NCBI GenBank assembly: GCA_035048485.1
Contig: CM068581.1
Span: forward strand, 10,491,430 to 10,555,429
Origin: Pteria penguin
Taxonomy: Eukaryota > Mollusca > Bivalvia > Pterioida > Pteriidae
DNA length: 64,000 nucleotides
Direction of reading: 5' to 3'
The first letter of the stretch is position 1. The number at the start of each line of letters is the position of its first letter. The position numbers and the translations under genes were made by a program. This document shows, piece by piece, positions 34,236-45,646 of this stretch. The notes under the pieces were generated by a model that searched no databases, was not told where the DNA came from, and saw nothing but the letters and a program-made list of their open reading frames with translations.

Positions 34236-34453
34236 GTACCACATTTCAAATTTCAATGAATATAATGAAATCATTTACTTAGTGTGTTTCAATATAACAG
34301 TGTATGAGAAGGCTAAACATGTTTATTAATATCACCAAGATAGACAGATTGAAAGAGAGAGATAGACAAATAAGGAGACACTGCCTTAAAACAACTCATA
34401 ATAAATCAATGACAGAAATTATAAATTGGAAATAGTTCAGTGGCATAACACAC

Positions 34454-34548
34454 CTTGAATTCAGCCAAAATCTTCTCCTCATCTGTAATTTTTGAAGGTG
34501 TATAAGCTGGAGATGTAGACTGCTGTACGATAGTTTCTGATGGCTCTT
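34454..34548 (-). CDS. RPRD2: RPRD2 exon 4: linker after CID
   Basis: It starts after TTTTAG in phase 1 and reads EEPSETIVQQSTSPAYTPSK then ITDEEKILAEFK, ending AAG before GTGTGT in phase 0. The Ser/Thr/Pro linker links the CID to the coiled coil. Residues about 135-166. Confidence 0.9.
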
Positions 34549-34559
34549 CTAAAACATAC

Positions 34560-36110
34560 AATATGTATATAAACCTTAAAAATTAGTTATACCACTAGGC
34601 TATCATTCTGGCTTTAATTTCATCAACTGCTGACACATCTATGAAAGTGAAATGAAGCAGTTAATTAACAAACATTTGAGTTTAGTTTCTTGTAACCATT
34701 AAATTGCCTGTTTGTTTCGAATTTATATATGACATTGCACACTTGAAACGTCAATGATTGTCCACAGTCACATACTTTTTAGAGTACTACAAAAGACTTT
34801 TAAATTGCAATGGAAAACTTGGAAACAGACTGTTGCTCAAGGATCTTATTTTTAAAAATATCTTATCATTTAAACTAGGCAAAGTGATGCCTCCGCAATT
34901 TTCACTAAAGCAACTGTGCTAGAGTAACATCAATGATTAAGGACTGCCATAGAAATGTTACTGTGTGTGGGAGACACAAACGCTGTCTCTGCAAATGTAA
35001 AATGTTGTTATAAAATACACGAAAGAGTACAGTACTACATAGGCAGCAGAACAATGGGGCCACAAATACCCAGTATGGGTTTTGCAACCCCAAATTATGG
35101 GCCAAAAATCTTCATTTCTCCATACTTTGACAAGGAGACCAATTCTGGGCTTCTCACAGTTTAGATTTGACTTTTCCCCCAAAATTTCTGGAATCCATTT
35201 ACCATGTACAAAACCATTACACATAAAAACAAGATGTGTTTGTGAAACACTATGCCCCTGGTGGCAACAAAGTCAGAAAAAGTTATTTTTAGTGTGAAGG
35301 TCATTGTCAAGTTCAAAAGATCAGCGACCTTGGTGTCATTTGAAATGGCTTCATTAGTTGGGTATGCATGTGAAATATGAAGTCTCTTTCCCTCACGGTT
35401 CAAAAGTTAAGGCCAAGGTTAAAGTTGAAAACTGACAAAGAAACAAACAGACAGACAGACAGGACAAAATCTATATGCCCCCAACCTATAAATCCAGGGC
35501 ATAAAAAATCTTCATCAAAAACTTGTATGAGGAGTTGCTAAGATATACCTTGAACATGACAAAGTTCAACTATCCCCAGCGAATATTTGGAAAAACCAAA
35601 ACCCTGATAATATGCATATTTTAATCTACGTATAAACAACAAGTAAAGTGAAAACTTCCTAGTATTAAAACTGTAGAAGGGATTACCGGTGTCCAAAAAA
35701 AGCATGTACTCCTGTTGCAAGGATATACACCAAAATGAAAAAGTTCAACTTTCCAACAACACTGCAAATAGTGATAAAAATCAAAACCTGATAATATGCA
35801 CATCTTCAATCTATGTAAAAGCATCCAGCAAATTCAAAACTTTCTAGCATGAAAAGTGTAGGAGGACTTATCCAGATAAGCTATATACCCCAAATGGGAC
35901 GATGCTCCCAAATTTTAAGTTGTGGGGGCATAAAAATACCAGAGTGGTATCATAATGTTTAATTTTTACTGATCTCCAACACTATACAACGTCCAGCTTC
36001 ATTAAACTGTTGATGTCTATTGATTTAGTTATTTGTTAATTTTGCTTTAAGCTGAATAATAGTCATACTTCAGCTTTTCAAATTGTTTCATATTGATTGA
36101 AACTTTTTGT
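34560..36110. repeat. RPRD2 intron 3 with family D-type elements
   Basis: Around 35229-35510 lies a copy with head 'gatgtgtttgtgaaacacta' then TGCCCCTGGTGGCAACA, an 'aaggtcattgtcaagttc' interior, and tail 'ctatatgcccccaacc', 'agggcataaaaaa'. From 35511 to 35937, two units of roughly 190 bp ('acaaagttcaact', 'aaaaccctgataatatgca', 'aaaacttcctag') end in GTGGGGGCATAAAAAT. The remainder is unassigned. Confidence 0.6.
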
Positions 36111-36123
36111 ATAATATACATAC

Positions 36124-36239
36124 CTTCAGCTTTTTTGTTGATGCTGTCTGACAGTTCCTCTACAAATGCTTTTGGAAATATGTTTCTCTCATTCCATATT
36201 TTCAATATTCTCTCTACATTTGAGACAATATTTTTTCCT
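36124..36239 (-). CDS. RPRD2: RPRD2 exon 3: C-terminal CID helices
   Basis: It reads GKNIVSNVERILKIWNERNI then FPKAFVEELSDSINKKAE, ending GAAG before GTATGT. VERILKIWNERNIFP is the signature of the last CID helices in RPRD proteins (the human RPRD2 equivalent is of the form VERIFKIWEDRNVYP). Keeping the frame requires the acceptor TTTTCAAG, an AAG rather than the commoner CAG/TAG. Confidence 0.95.
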
Positions 36240-37530
36240 CTTGAAAAAAAAGAAGATTAAATGAAATTCAATAATAGATAAATTCACATGACACTATGTA
36301 TTAGCTTTTGTAAAAATTTGGGACTGATAATAAAACCTAGAAGAGGGCCAAAAACTTTTATTGTGTGTCTAATATGTTCTCGGTCTAATTGAAATGTATA
36401 AGAGTAATGCCTTTATTAGCAAAATATACCCATCCCTTAATTTGAAGAAAGCAAGTTTCTACAAAGGGTGAGAATTATGTATCTAAATGCAATATCCCTT
36501 ATAAATATAAATACAATAGGGGTCATCCATTTGTCACAAGGAGTATGCATACCAAGTATGAGGGTCCTAGTCAAAGCAGTTTGATCTGTAGTTTGTTTAC
36601 AAGTTCTTTGGACAGATAGACATGCAGACAACACACCATTATACCAGTATATTTTCAGTAAGTACTTGTTTCTTCACTAAATTATAACATGAAAAGTTGA
36701 ATGCAATATAATGAAAATGATTCATTCGGCATTTTTTAAATTAAATGAAGAAAGTAAAAGCTACAAATAAGTAAACCCTTTAATTAATTTTTACAATAAA
36801 TTGATTTACATAGCCTAACTTCATTCAAAAGCTTGTGTATTTATAGAGACTCACTGCCTTACTGTAAAAGATATATGACTATTCAGTAACATGATTAAAT
36901 ACAAAATACAAAGTTTCAAACTTAATTTCAAAGTTATTGTCATCTTAGCATACTTACTCAAGCTTACTGCTTTCAGATGTATCACTACATCCTTTATTCA
37001 TCACAGAATTTTAAAATAGAAATAAGCAATGCCTATTACTTCAAACACTTTTAAGGCCGTCTGATATACTATTATTCTATAGTACAAACTCTATTTTATT
37101 CATTACTTCCAAGCTTTGTCAAATATCTTAGTGTGATTAAGGAACAAAATATAAATTATACTAAAAAATTACCAAGCTCACTTCAATGGGATATTTGTCA
37201 GTCAAAAACAATATTCTTAATCAATGACAAAATAAGGATTGTTTAAGTTCACAAGGTAAATATTAAGATTTCAAATGAAAACACTAGTCATCAAGAATAT
37301 GTGTATGAAATTTGAATATTCTATTCAAAGGAAGTAAGTATTCATACACATATATGTGTATTAAGGCTTCAAGCAATAAACTATTCATGGACTATCTGTT
37401 GCAACACTAAAGGGTAAGGATATATATGAAAGAGTATATATTCAACCAAACATCCCAGGCCAACATGAACCACTAAAGTAAGTTGGTCAGTGTAGTATTT
37501 GTATTTTTCATTATAATTATCACTGTAATT
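36240..37530. other. RPRD2 intron 2, unassigned part
   Basis: AT-rich, without open frames of interest or recognisable repeats. No structure was supported. Confidence 0.5.
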
Positions 37531-37534
37531 AGAG

Positions 37535-38110
37535 CAGAACATGTAGGTCAGATGCAGCATCTAAAGCATTCACTAAAGAAAGCATCTCAAAATGAACCAA
37601 TGATGTAGGTTTGGTAACAGTAATACCTGTACTTCCTTGTGCTGAGCTAGCCCCAATAACTTCACAAGACTTAAGCAAAACAAGTCGATCAGAGATACCC
37701 CAACTTAAGCTAGCCCCAATAACTTCACAAGACTTAAGCAAAACAAGTCGGTCAGAAATACCCCAACTTAAGCTAGCCCCAATAACTTCACAAGACTTAA
37801 GCAAAACAAGTCGGTCAGAGATACCCCAACTTAATTAACCGAGTCACTCAAGAACTACATGTAGGTCAATTGCAGCATCTGAAGCATGAACTGGTGTCAG
37901 CAACTCAAGATAAACCACTGATATAAGTTTGGTAACTGCAACACTTGTACTTAGTTCAAAACTAAGATACTTAGTCTCCAAATCACTGAAGTACAACATG
38001 TAGGTCAGATGCAGCAACAAAAGCATGAACTGCAGTCAGTATATCAAGATGAATCATTGATGTCAGTTTGGTCCCTGTAACACTTGTACATGTACAATGT
38101 CCTAAACTGA
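37535..38110. repeat. Nested tandem repeats in RPRD2 intron 2
   Basis: Three diverged blocks begin with 'acatgtaggtcagatgcagc' (37540, 37855, 37997) and run to 'cacttgtact'. The first has a 63-bp unit expanded three times at about 37646-37836: AGCTAGCCCCAATAACTTCA, CAAGACTTAAGCAAAACAAG, TCGGTCAGAGATACCCCAAC, TTA. The three units are nearly identical. Open frames on both strands there (21-residue period) are by-products. Confidence 0.88.
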
Positions 38111-38224
38111 GTTACCCCAATTAACTTAACGTGATACACACAATGATGATAGGGGTATAACCTCATTTCATCTGTGTAGGAGGGGGCAGCTAAAAATGTT
38201 TCAGTATAAGATATAAATACATAC

Positions 38225-38354
38225 CTTACTGTAGCCACCGCATCCTTCAATGGCTCTTTAAAACTCTCTAAATAAATCTGAGCTTTTTTCCTTTTACCAT
38301 TCTGCACTACATCATTACAAAGATTGAATAGGGTCAACTGATGTTTAGTATGTG
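38225..38354 (-). CDS. RPRD2: RPRD2 exon 2: CID core
   Basis: It starts after AATTTTCAG and completes the split Ser codon from exon 1, then reads HTKHQLTLFNLCNDVVQNGK then RKKAQIYLESFKEPLKDAVA and TV, ending AG before GTATGT. LTLFNLCNDVVQNGKRK is the central CID helix; the N-D-V-V-Q-N pattern includes the residues that contact the CTD phosphopeptide in CID proteins. Residues about 53-96. Confidence 0.97.
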
Positions 38355-39785
38355 CTGAAAATTAGAAATCAAATGGATAGAAAACATTATAAATACTGAG
38401 AGTTTAGCACTTTGCCCAACAACAATCTCAGCAGTGATACAGTTCAACTGAAAGTAACAAATGTTTTACTGAACAACTGATGAACTTTAAGAATTCACAT
38501 CATCAAATTGAAAAGAACTAAAATATACCAAGATAGAAAATTTTCAGAAATTAATCACATGCATATGCATGGAAAAATAAGGGATAAATATGTACATGTA
38601 TCAAAATTATAGGACCTTAAAAGGGATTGTACCTGAAACTCTAAATCTAAAATAGTACATTTGTTAATGTACTGCTGTAATAAGCAAAGTGACAAATTAA
38701 TGGTCTAACTATGCAAAATTAATCTCTTCCAATACAAAGTGCTTGATGGACACTAAGCTTTTGAGGATGGGTAATAACAATGGGAAGATTTAAAAGTGTG
38801 ATTTATCTGCCCTTAAAAAGAACTCTCTTGTTTTCTGTATATCATAGTGATGTAAAAGAAATGTGACTGCTGCTTGGCTGAATATATATCGCATGGTTAA
38901 TTGACCTACCAGAAAAGCCCAGCTTGAATAAACAGCTTGACATTGCACCACTTTTATACCAATTCTTTTCCATTTCCAATGACTACTTAAATTAAACAAG
39001 GGGAGATAACTCACCTTTTTAAACTCACCTTTATAGAAGTATCATACTTTTTACACTGTGACATTTAATATTTTAATCCCAAGGAAACCTTGTCAACTGA
39101 AGTGAAGTCTGTCTTTTTGATGGTTTGAAAAATTTTAAGTTACGTCTTTTAAAGCTACTACATTTTTATGACATCATACCCTAAATACTGTTGTTTTTAT
39201 AAAGTTTCATCATCACAAAATATTCAGCTTAAGTGGTATGCAAATGCAATACATTATTATCAGGTCCTGTAATATCAAAGACATGTATATCACAGAAGAA
39301 ACCCTTGAAAAAAAAAGCCTAACTAGGAAAAAAGAAACAGTTATAAAACAATATTATAAGTTAATATTTTGTTATAATGTTTGAGTTGAAATGCACATAA
39401 TTTGTTCATTTGACAATTTATGTGTCTGTCACCCTTCTTCATTTTCTTAAAAGATCACCAGAAAAATTAAACTATATACACATGTAATCAATTTTAGCAA
39501 AAATTTCAACTAGATTAACTATGATCAAATTCTGATGAAAGATATAGGAGATATGAGCTCGGTTGAACGAACACGCGGATGTGACAGCGACTATATGTTC
39601 CCCGGAAATCTTTTGGGGGGCACAAAAATTATCAGCAAACTGGAACATGAACAAAAAGCTAATTGAGCCCATATCCCAGTCTGTTACACTTAAATTTTTC
39701 TTCAAATGACTGAAATACGCAAGAAAATTGGGGAAATACTCAAATAGTACTAATGATAGTGTTAAATCTACATATACATGTAGAG
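38355..39785. other. RPRD2 intron 1, 3' part, unassigned
   Basis: AT-rich. Frames at 38790-39014 and 39472-39705 (minus) have no recognisable domain. No repeat boundaries were found. Confidence 0.45.
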
Positions 39786-39789
39786 ATAA

Positions 39790-41795
39790 ACAAGAGGCCC
39801 AAGTGGGCCTATATCGCTCACCTGAGTACCTAGATGATCAGTCATGCAGGAAGGAAGAATTCATTTATTTTTGCATTACTGTGACTAAGTCAACAGAAAT
39901 GTTGAAAATATGTCAAATTTTATTTCAGACCAGAATAAAAAACAACACTTTTTTGCATATCCATTCAGGGGATTTTGATATTAAGCATTTGCTTTGTCTC
40001 TGCAAGATGTGATTCAGGGCAACAAGTTAGTTATTTTCTTTAGGTGTGGCCTTTTGTCGACTGATTTCAAGTCTGGGTCATGAACAACAACTGATTCAAA
40101 TATTGTCCAGATCTAACTTAAAATTGCCTAATTTCATATAATGAGTGTTGAGAAACATCTTAAAACTTATTTAGATATGTAAAGAAATGAAAAATAATTT
40201 TTTGACCACAGCTGGATTTGAACCGCTACTCTCCATATTTCAATTACCAAGTGGTATATGTACCATTGTGAGACCTACTTTTTAGACATGGTGGCATTAT
40301 CTGTTAACCAATTTGGATGAAATTTACCATATTGATAGAGGACCTTTAGTACTTCATGTATTCCATGTTTCATTAAAATCTTGTTCCTATACACCCTCAT
40401 TTGGAAGTCTTAAAAAATTCATTGAAAATCCAAAAATTGAGATATTGACAAAATTCTTTCAAAGTAACAATCCTTATCATAATTATGATCACAATAGTCT
40501 ATAAGAAATCATCATTATCAATTAACTAGGAAATATGACACTTTTCTGCATTGAATCACCAAGTCCAAAGAAATGTCGAAAAAAAATTCTAAAATTTGAT
40601 TTTGGAAGGGAACCAAAATGACAATAAGTCTTCACTCATCCCTCTAGATCATTTCTATGCATTCTGTTTGTCTCTGTTTACAGCCCGTATTAAAAAGAAT
40701 ATTTTTAAAGGAGGGAACTCTTTCGTGACCTACTTTTGACTATGGTGGCGCCACCTGTAAAGAGGTCTGGAAGAAAACAACAGAATTTGAAGAGGATCAT
40801 AAGTGACTTATTTCTACCAAGATTTATTAAAATCCTTCAAACAATTTTGTAGAAAAAGTTGAAAATGTGAAAAATGGCCAACCCCCCACCCTCCTCTCCC
40901 CCCTTTTTTTTTTTGGAAGTCTTAAACGTAAAATTCCTAATGTCATATGTTGAGAAACATCAAAAAACTTATTTAGATGTGTAAAAAAAAAAAAAAAAAA
41001 AAAAAATTTTGACCACAGCTGGATTTGAACCGCTACTCTCCATATTTCAATTACCAAGTGGTATATGTACCATTGTGAGACCTACTTTTTAGACATGGTG
41101 GCATTATCTGTTAACCAATTTGGATGAAATTTACCAAACTGATAGAGGACTTTTAGTACTTCATGTATTCCATGTTTCATTAAAATCTTTCATGTGGTTT
41201 TGTAGAAAAAGTTGAAAATGTGAAAAATGGCCAACCCCCCCCCCCCTTTTTTTTGGAAGTCTTAAAAAATTCATAAAAAATCCAAAAATTGAGATAATGA
41301 CAAAATTCTTTCATAATAATATTCCTTACCACAATTATGATCAAAATAGTCATTAAGAAATCATCAATATCAATTAACTGAAAAACATGACACTTTTCTT
41401 CATTGAAATGACTAAGTCAAGAAACACGTCAAAAAAGCGTAAATTTCTATTTGACGGATCTTAACCCCGAACACAATTTTTAATAACCCATCTTTATAGA
41501 TTGTTGAAATGCAATTAGTTTCCCCATTTATGTACTGGTTCTGGAGGAGAAGATGTTTGAAGAGGGGTACCCTTTTGGCCCCGCCCTGGATCCACCCCTG
41601 AGGGAATCTGGATCCCGAACACAAATTAAGTAGTAGACTTTGAGTACATCATTTACACAAAGTTTGATTCAAATCTGCAATGTAGTTCCAGAGAAGAAGT
41701 CGAAAATGTGAAAAAGTTAACGACGGATGGACGACGACGACGGACGGCGCACTATGACTATAGCTCACTTGAACCTTTGGCTCAGGTGAGCTAAA
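39790..41795 (+). mobile_element. Family A element, long form (~2 kb)
   Basis: The head is GAGGCCCAAGTGGGCCTATA, then CTCACCTGAGTACCTAG. The tail is 'aagttaacgacggatgg', then CTATAGCTCACTTGAACC and GGCTCAGGTGAGCTAAAA. An internal segment of about 250-300 bp is present twice (about 40150-40385 and 40925-41190). It includes 'agctggatttgaaccgctac' and a tRNA-like stretch on the minus strand with a GGTTCAAATCC B box. No transposase frame was found. The 13424-13661 copy is an internal deletion of this form. Confidence 0.8.
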
Positions 41796-41929
41796 AAAAA
41801 AACAAAACAAAACAAAAAGAAAAGAAAAATTGAATTTTAATATGTCGATGCAACACAAATGCCCAGCTGACAGTTAAGGTAGTAAAATATAATTGCCAGA
41901 AAACTAATATTTGAAAATTTAAAAAATAT

Positions 41930-42445
41930 CTAATGTTCAAGGGCAATTACTCTGTCAGACATTACCGGACCACACCCATATTCAAATGTGACCTGCATTT
42001 TCCCTTGATACATTTAAATACCCAATATCAATTTAATCCATCAACCTTCAAATAGAAAATGAGCTGAAACTGTCATTTTAAAGAAATTTTCTATGTTCAA
42101 GGGCAATAACTCTATCAAAAATTATTGGATCACACCCATATTCTATCTTGACTTGCATTTTTCCTTGATATATCTATATTCCCGATATCAATTTAATCCA
42201 TCAAACCTTCAAAGAGAAAATGAGCGGAAACTGTCAATTTTCCATGTTCAAGGACAATAAATGTCAAAAATAACCCCACCACACCTACGGTATATTCGAA
42301 TTTGACCTGCATCTTCCCAGAAGTTCCTTTGATACATCTGTATACCCAACATAATTTAATCCATCGAACTTTCAAAGAAAAATTGAGCAGAAACTGAATG
42401 ATGACGGAATGACGGAACAGGGTAATACTATATGCCCCTGGCCAT
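41930..42445 (+). repeat. ~140-bp tandem units ending in a family D-like tail
   Basis: Three units with 'gttcaagggcaat(t/a)act', 'cacacccatattc', 'tgacctgcattttcccttga' and 'caatttaatccatcaa'. The block ends in 'gaatgacggaacagggta', 'tatgcccctggccataaaaa', so it has the same type of tail as family D. Confidence 0.6.
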
Positions 42446-42714
42446 AAAAAAAAAACAAGGCTCCCTGCCATGCTTGTTTGGTTTAGATAAACACTAAATG
42501 TAAAGCATGTTCACTTTTGTTTTCATCTTTCTGCTAAAATGCAAGACTCCATATGGAATGTAAATATGGATATTACTGTATGATACCAAGTGGCAGTATT
42601 TAGTTTACAATTAAAAATTATCAAATTAGACAAACCCTCTCACTGAGAGATGCAAATGTAGTCTTTGACTTTGAAATGAGAGACTCAGAGGCAGTCTAAG
42701 TTTTGTGAAAAATA

Positions 42715-43268
42715 GGCCACCGCTAACGGGTGCATGATACGCCCGCATCATGTTTTAATGTGGTCTACAAGCCACATCCTTTCATATGACACCATCAAAA
42801 GTTTTGTTCTCCCTTTAGTTAAGGAGTAGAAGCCTGGACAAGCTTTTCCGACCCCGCCCATTTTCCCCCACCCCAGGGGCCTGATCCCAATTTTGAAACC
42901 TACATACACAACTACAAGCCACATCCTTTCATATGACACCATCAAAACTTTTGTTCCTAGTTAAGGAGAAGAAGCCCGAACAAGCTTTTCCGACTCCACC
43001 CATTTTCCCTTCACCCCAGGGGCCTGACCCCAACTTTGAAACCCACATGCACAACTACAAGCCACATCCTTTCATATGACACCATCAAAAGCTTTGTTCC
43101 CCCTTCAGTTAAGGAAGAGAAGCCCAGACAAGTTTTTCAGACCTCACCCATTCCCTAGTTAAGGAGGAGAAGCCCGGACCAGGATGGATGGACAGACGGA
43201 CTGACTGACGGACAGACAACAGCGGTATAGCATAATACGCCCACATTTTTAAATGCCGGCGTATAAAA
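42715..43268 (+). mobile_element. Family B element with ~130-bp units
   Basis: The head is CTAACGGGTGCATGATACGC, CCGCATCATG. The tail is GCATAATACGCCCACATTTT, then GCCGGCGTATAAAAA. Inside are three units of 'acaactacaagccacatcct', 'ttcatatgacaccatcaaaa', 'gaagcccggacaagcttttc' and 'caccccaggggcctgaccc'. The termini match the 24122-25385 element but the internal unit is different. Confidence 0.8.
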
Positions 43269-43524
43269 ATAACAGACAATTTCCTGAATTTTTCCAGTAC
43301 TAATAATCTTAACTTGGAACTTTGGTCACAGGTATCTGTGTAGTGATATGCTGCCCTAAGTCAACGACTCTATTACCATGTCAAATGAGTCGATATATAT
43401 ACATGTTCTGTAAAACCACTGAAAAAGTCATTGACTTTGGGTCAATGAACTGTCCCAATTTAAGCAGTCTGTTGAAAAAGTCATCATTATCAATTGTTTC
43501 CAAATATCGTCCCAGTCTGTCAAT

Positions 43525-43803
43525 TTAACTGTGTGTTTGATCATACAAAAGTGGGGGTTGAGTGGCAGGCTCGTCGTTTTTACTAATGTCAGTGTCCTCG
43601 TCTTGAGAACTTTCAGACTTGTAACATTCTTTGACCATGGAAATAATTTCATCGTCACACATAGCTCGTGATGTTAGGATCTCAACGTAATCATTGAAAG
43701 TAACATCAGAGCAGTCAGAATTCATCCATAGATCGTGCAGGTCAGATAGGTGGAAGTTATCAATGTCCCTATCACTATCATTTTGAATGTAATTAATGAA
43801 AGG
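43525..43803 (-). pseudogene. Tigger/Jerky-like transposase C-terminal relic
   Basis: The minus strand reads FINYIQNDSDRDIDNFHLSD, LHDLWMNSDCSDVTFNDYVE, ILTSRAMCDDEIISMVKE, then an acidic ESSQDEDTDISKNDEP and a stop. The 'L..F.DYVEID..L.T...L.DEDI...V' layout followed by an acidic stretch is typical of the C-terminus of pogo-superfamily (Tigger) transposases. Frames at 43428-43658 may continue it after a shift (DDIWKQLIMMTFSTDCLN). The catalytic domain is absent. The assignment rests on pattern only. Confidence 0.4.
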
Positions 43804-43809
43804 AATTTA

Positions 43810-44280
43810 CTACTTTTAAGTTTTGACCTACCGTAATAATTCTCACAGCTTTACATGCCCACAGAGTAATTATTGCCAATCAATACCCCCATGGGCATAC
43901 AATATGTCATCATAATAGGTAATTAGTATGGGGACTGTATAACAGATGGGTAGAGTGATTATATGATAATTAACAATCATTTGTCAACCCAGGCGTGCTA
44001 ATTAGGATTGACCACGGGACCTAGAGGAGGCTTCGTAAAAGCTGATAATTCGCTAAACACAAATTCCTTATAGACATACAGAAATACATGGAGGGAAATG
44101 GGACTTCTGCCTGGACTTAAATTTGACTTCGTTAAAAACAGAACCTTATCATAAACTTATTTGTTATAGATGAAGTTTTCTGTAGTTTGTCATACACATT
44201 CAATAATATACCTTCAGCATACGAAAATTTTGATATTAAGGAGCTTAAGTGGTTGGGAAGTTTACTGCTGAATGTAATGT
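43810..44280. other. RPRD2 intron 1, unassigned
   Basis: No repeat, exon or structural feature was supported. Confidence 0.45.
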
Positions 44281-44281
44281 A

Positions 44282-44587
44282 TCAAAATGATTTTTCTTTA
44301 AAATGTTCAAGAATCAATTGACATTGATGTTCAAGCGTTGTAAAGGGGACTAAAAATGAACTTGATCTCCACTTTTCATACAGATATGTCTTGGGCAACA
44401 ACAAACCTCCCTTAGACGATAAGCAGCAGTTATAGTGAGGGATGTGATCTAAATCAACTTTACCTAAGCACAGTTGATCACCAATTCGATTCTCAATTTT
44501 GAGAATTTGTATTTTCCCGATAAGTATAAAATTTACATATAAAATTGATGATTTAAAAAAAGAAAAGAGAGAGAAAAAAACCTCCAT
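44282..44587 (-). CDS. Unrecognised 101-codon open frame
   Basis: The C-terminal two thirds are compositionally ordinary for a protein: IENRIGDQLCLGKVDLDHIP, HYNCCLSSKGGLLLPKTYLY, EKWRSSSFLVPFTTLEHQCQ, LILEHFKEKSF and a stop. The N-terminal part is low-complexity Phe/Ser from an A-rich tract. I cannot name a family. It could be the last exon fragment of a retrocopy or mobile-element protein inside RPRD2 intron 1, or chance. Confidence 0.2.
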   Translation of the reverse strand: MEVFFSLFSFFKSSILYVNFILIGKIQILKIENRIGDQLCLGKVDLDHIPHYNCCLSSKGGLLLPKTYLYEKWRSSSFLVPFTTLEHQCQLILEHFKEKSF

Positions 44588-44687
44588 GCCTCAATATTAT
44601 TTGATAAAAAAGCCTGAGAAACTAGACATTGGTTATTGTTGGCCTTTTTAATTCTTTAAAACTCTTGAATAATGTCCCTTTTTGGAG

Positions 44688-44711
44688 AGACATACTTTTA
44701 AAAGTATGTCT
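44688..44711. repeat. 24-bp perfect palindrome
   Basis: AGACATACTTTT is immediately followed by its reverse complement. A third relative (AGACATCTC, inverted context) follows about 20 bases later, just before 'tttaaagggactgtgaact'. Possibly the end of a small DNA transposon. Confidence 0.75.
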
Positions 44712-45600
44712 AATTTCTAAAGTGAGACATCTCTCTTTAAAGGGACTGTGAACTGCCCAACCTATTTAAAGCTGAATAAAAAGTTGTCTAGCATATCACT
44801 TGCTAGAGCTTTTTAAGGATTATGTTATAGGTTATTGTAGCCCTTTGTAAAATTTATCATTATTAATACCAGAAACAGTCACAATAAGGAAAAGTCGCAT
44901 TCTCGAATTTGGCATGCTGTAACTGTGTATATTGTTCTATGTAGATACTTGAGGAGTCTGCATAAGAGATTTTATCATTTAGGGTAAAACTCCGAGTTTA
45001 TCATAAGCAACAGTAAAACTTAAGCTCTTCTCTATCAATTCTCAGTGTATTCTCCTGAATACCGTCGGAAATGTGTAAAATATGTTTCCAAATTTCAGTT
45101 CAGGAGTGAAACTTTGTTGAAAATTGTTGTGGTTAAAGTTGGCCCTTTAAATTCAAAATACAGAATCCCCCTTCAAATTTCAGGGGCCCACGTCATTTGT
45201 GTACATTTTTTTTCTATTCAATAAAATAAAAGGTGCAAATATGTTTAGGTGCTTTTATTGCATTTCTAAATTCACTTGACTCCTTCTATAAATTGTAATA
45301 CATATATTTAGCTAAAACATGTGTGATAAAAGCTGGACACTGATTAGTCAGATGTCATAACATGCTTGCACATTTCTAGTTCAATATGGCAGAATACATG
45401 TAGATTTGGTAGATGAAATAAAACTGCAATAACATCAATCTTAGACCATGTCAGATGAAAATTATGGATGCAGGCATTCTGGGAGATATCAAAGTTAAGG
45501 TACCTGTCAAGAATTTAATGATTCACAAGGATTTTATACATAAAATTTTAGATGAACTATGGCTGAAAATTCCTGTGATTTCAGACAACACATGTTAGGC
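44712..45600. other. RPRD2 intron 1, unassigned, possible small TIR element
   Basis: 'ctttaaagggactgtgaact' at about 44735 and 'agttggccctttaaattc' at about 45137 are partly inverted, so 44735-45155 may be one element. No coding capacity is visible. Confidence 0.3.
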
Positions 45601-45608
45601 AATGGATT

Positions 45609-45646
45609 GCAACGGAAGAGACGGAACTTAATAGCTCTTCCGTTGC
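45609..45646. repeat. 12-bp hairpin
   Basis: GCAACGGAAGAG and CTCTTCCGTTGC are perfect inverse partners with a 14-base loop. Confidence 0.8.

Noticed and set aside
32971..34240. Centromeric or telomeric satellite
   Set aside because: The array is about 1.3 kb and lies inside a gene intron; no telomeric TTAGGG runs were seen.
40827..41057. Minus frame with poly-Phe
   Set aside because: Encoded by an A-tract inside a family A element.
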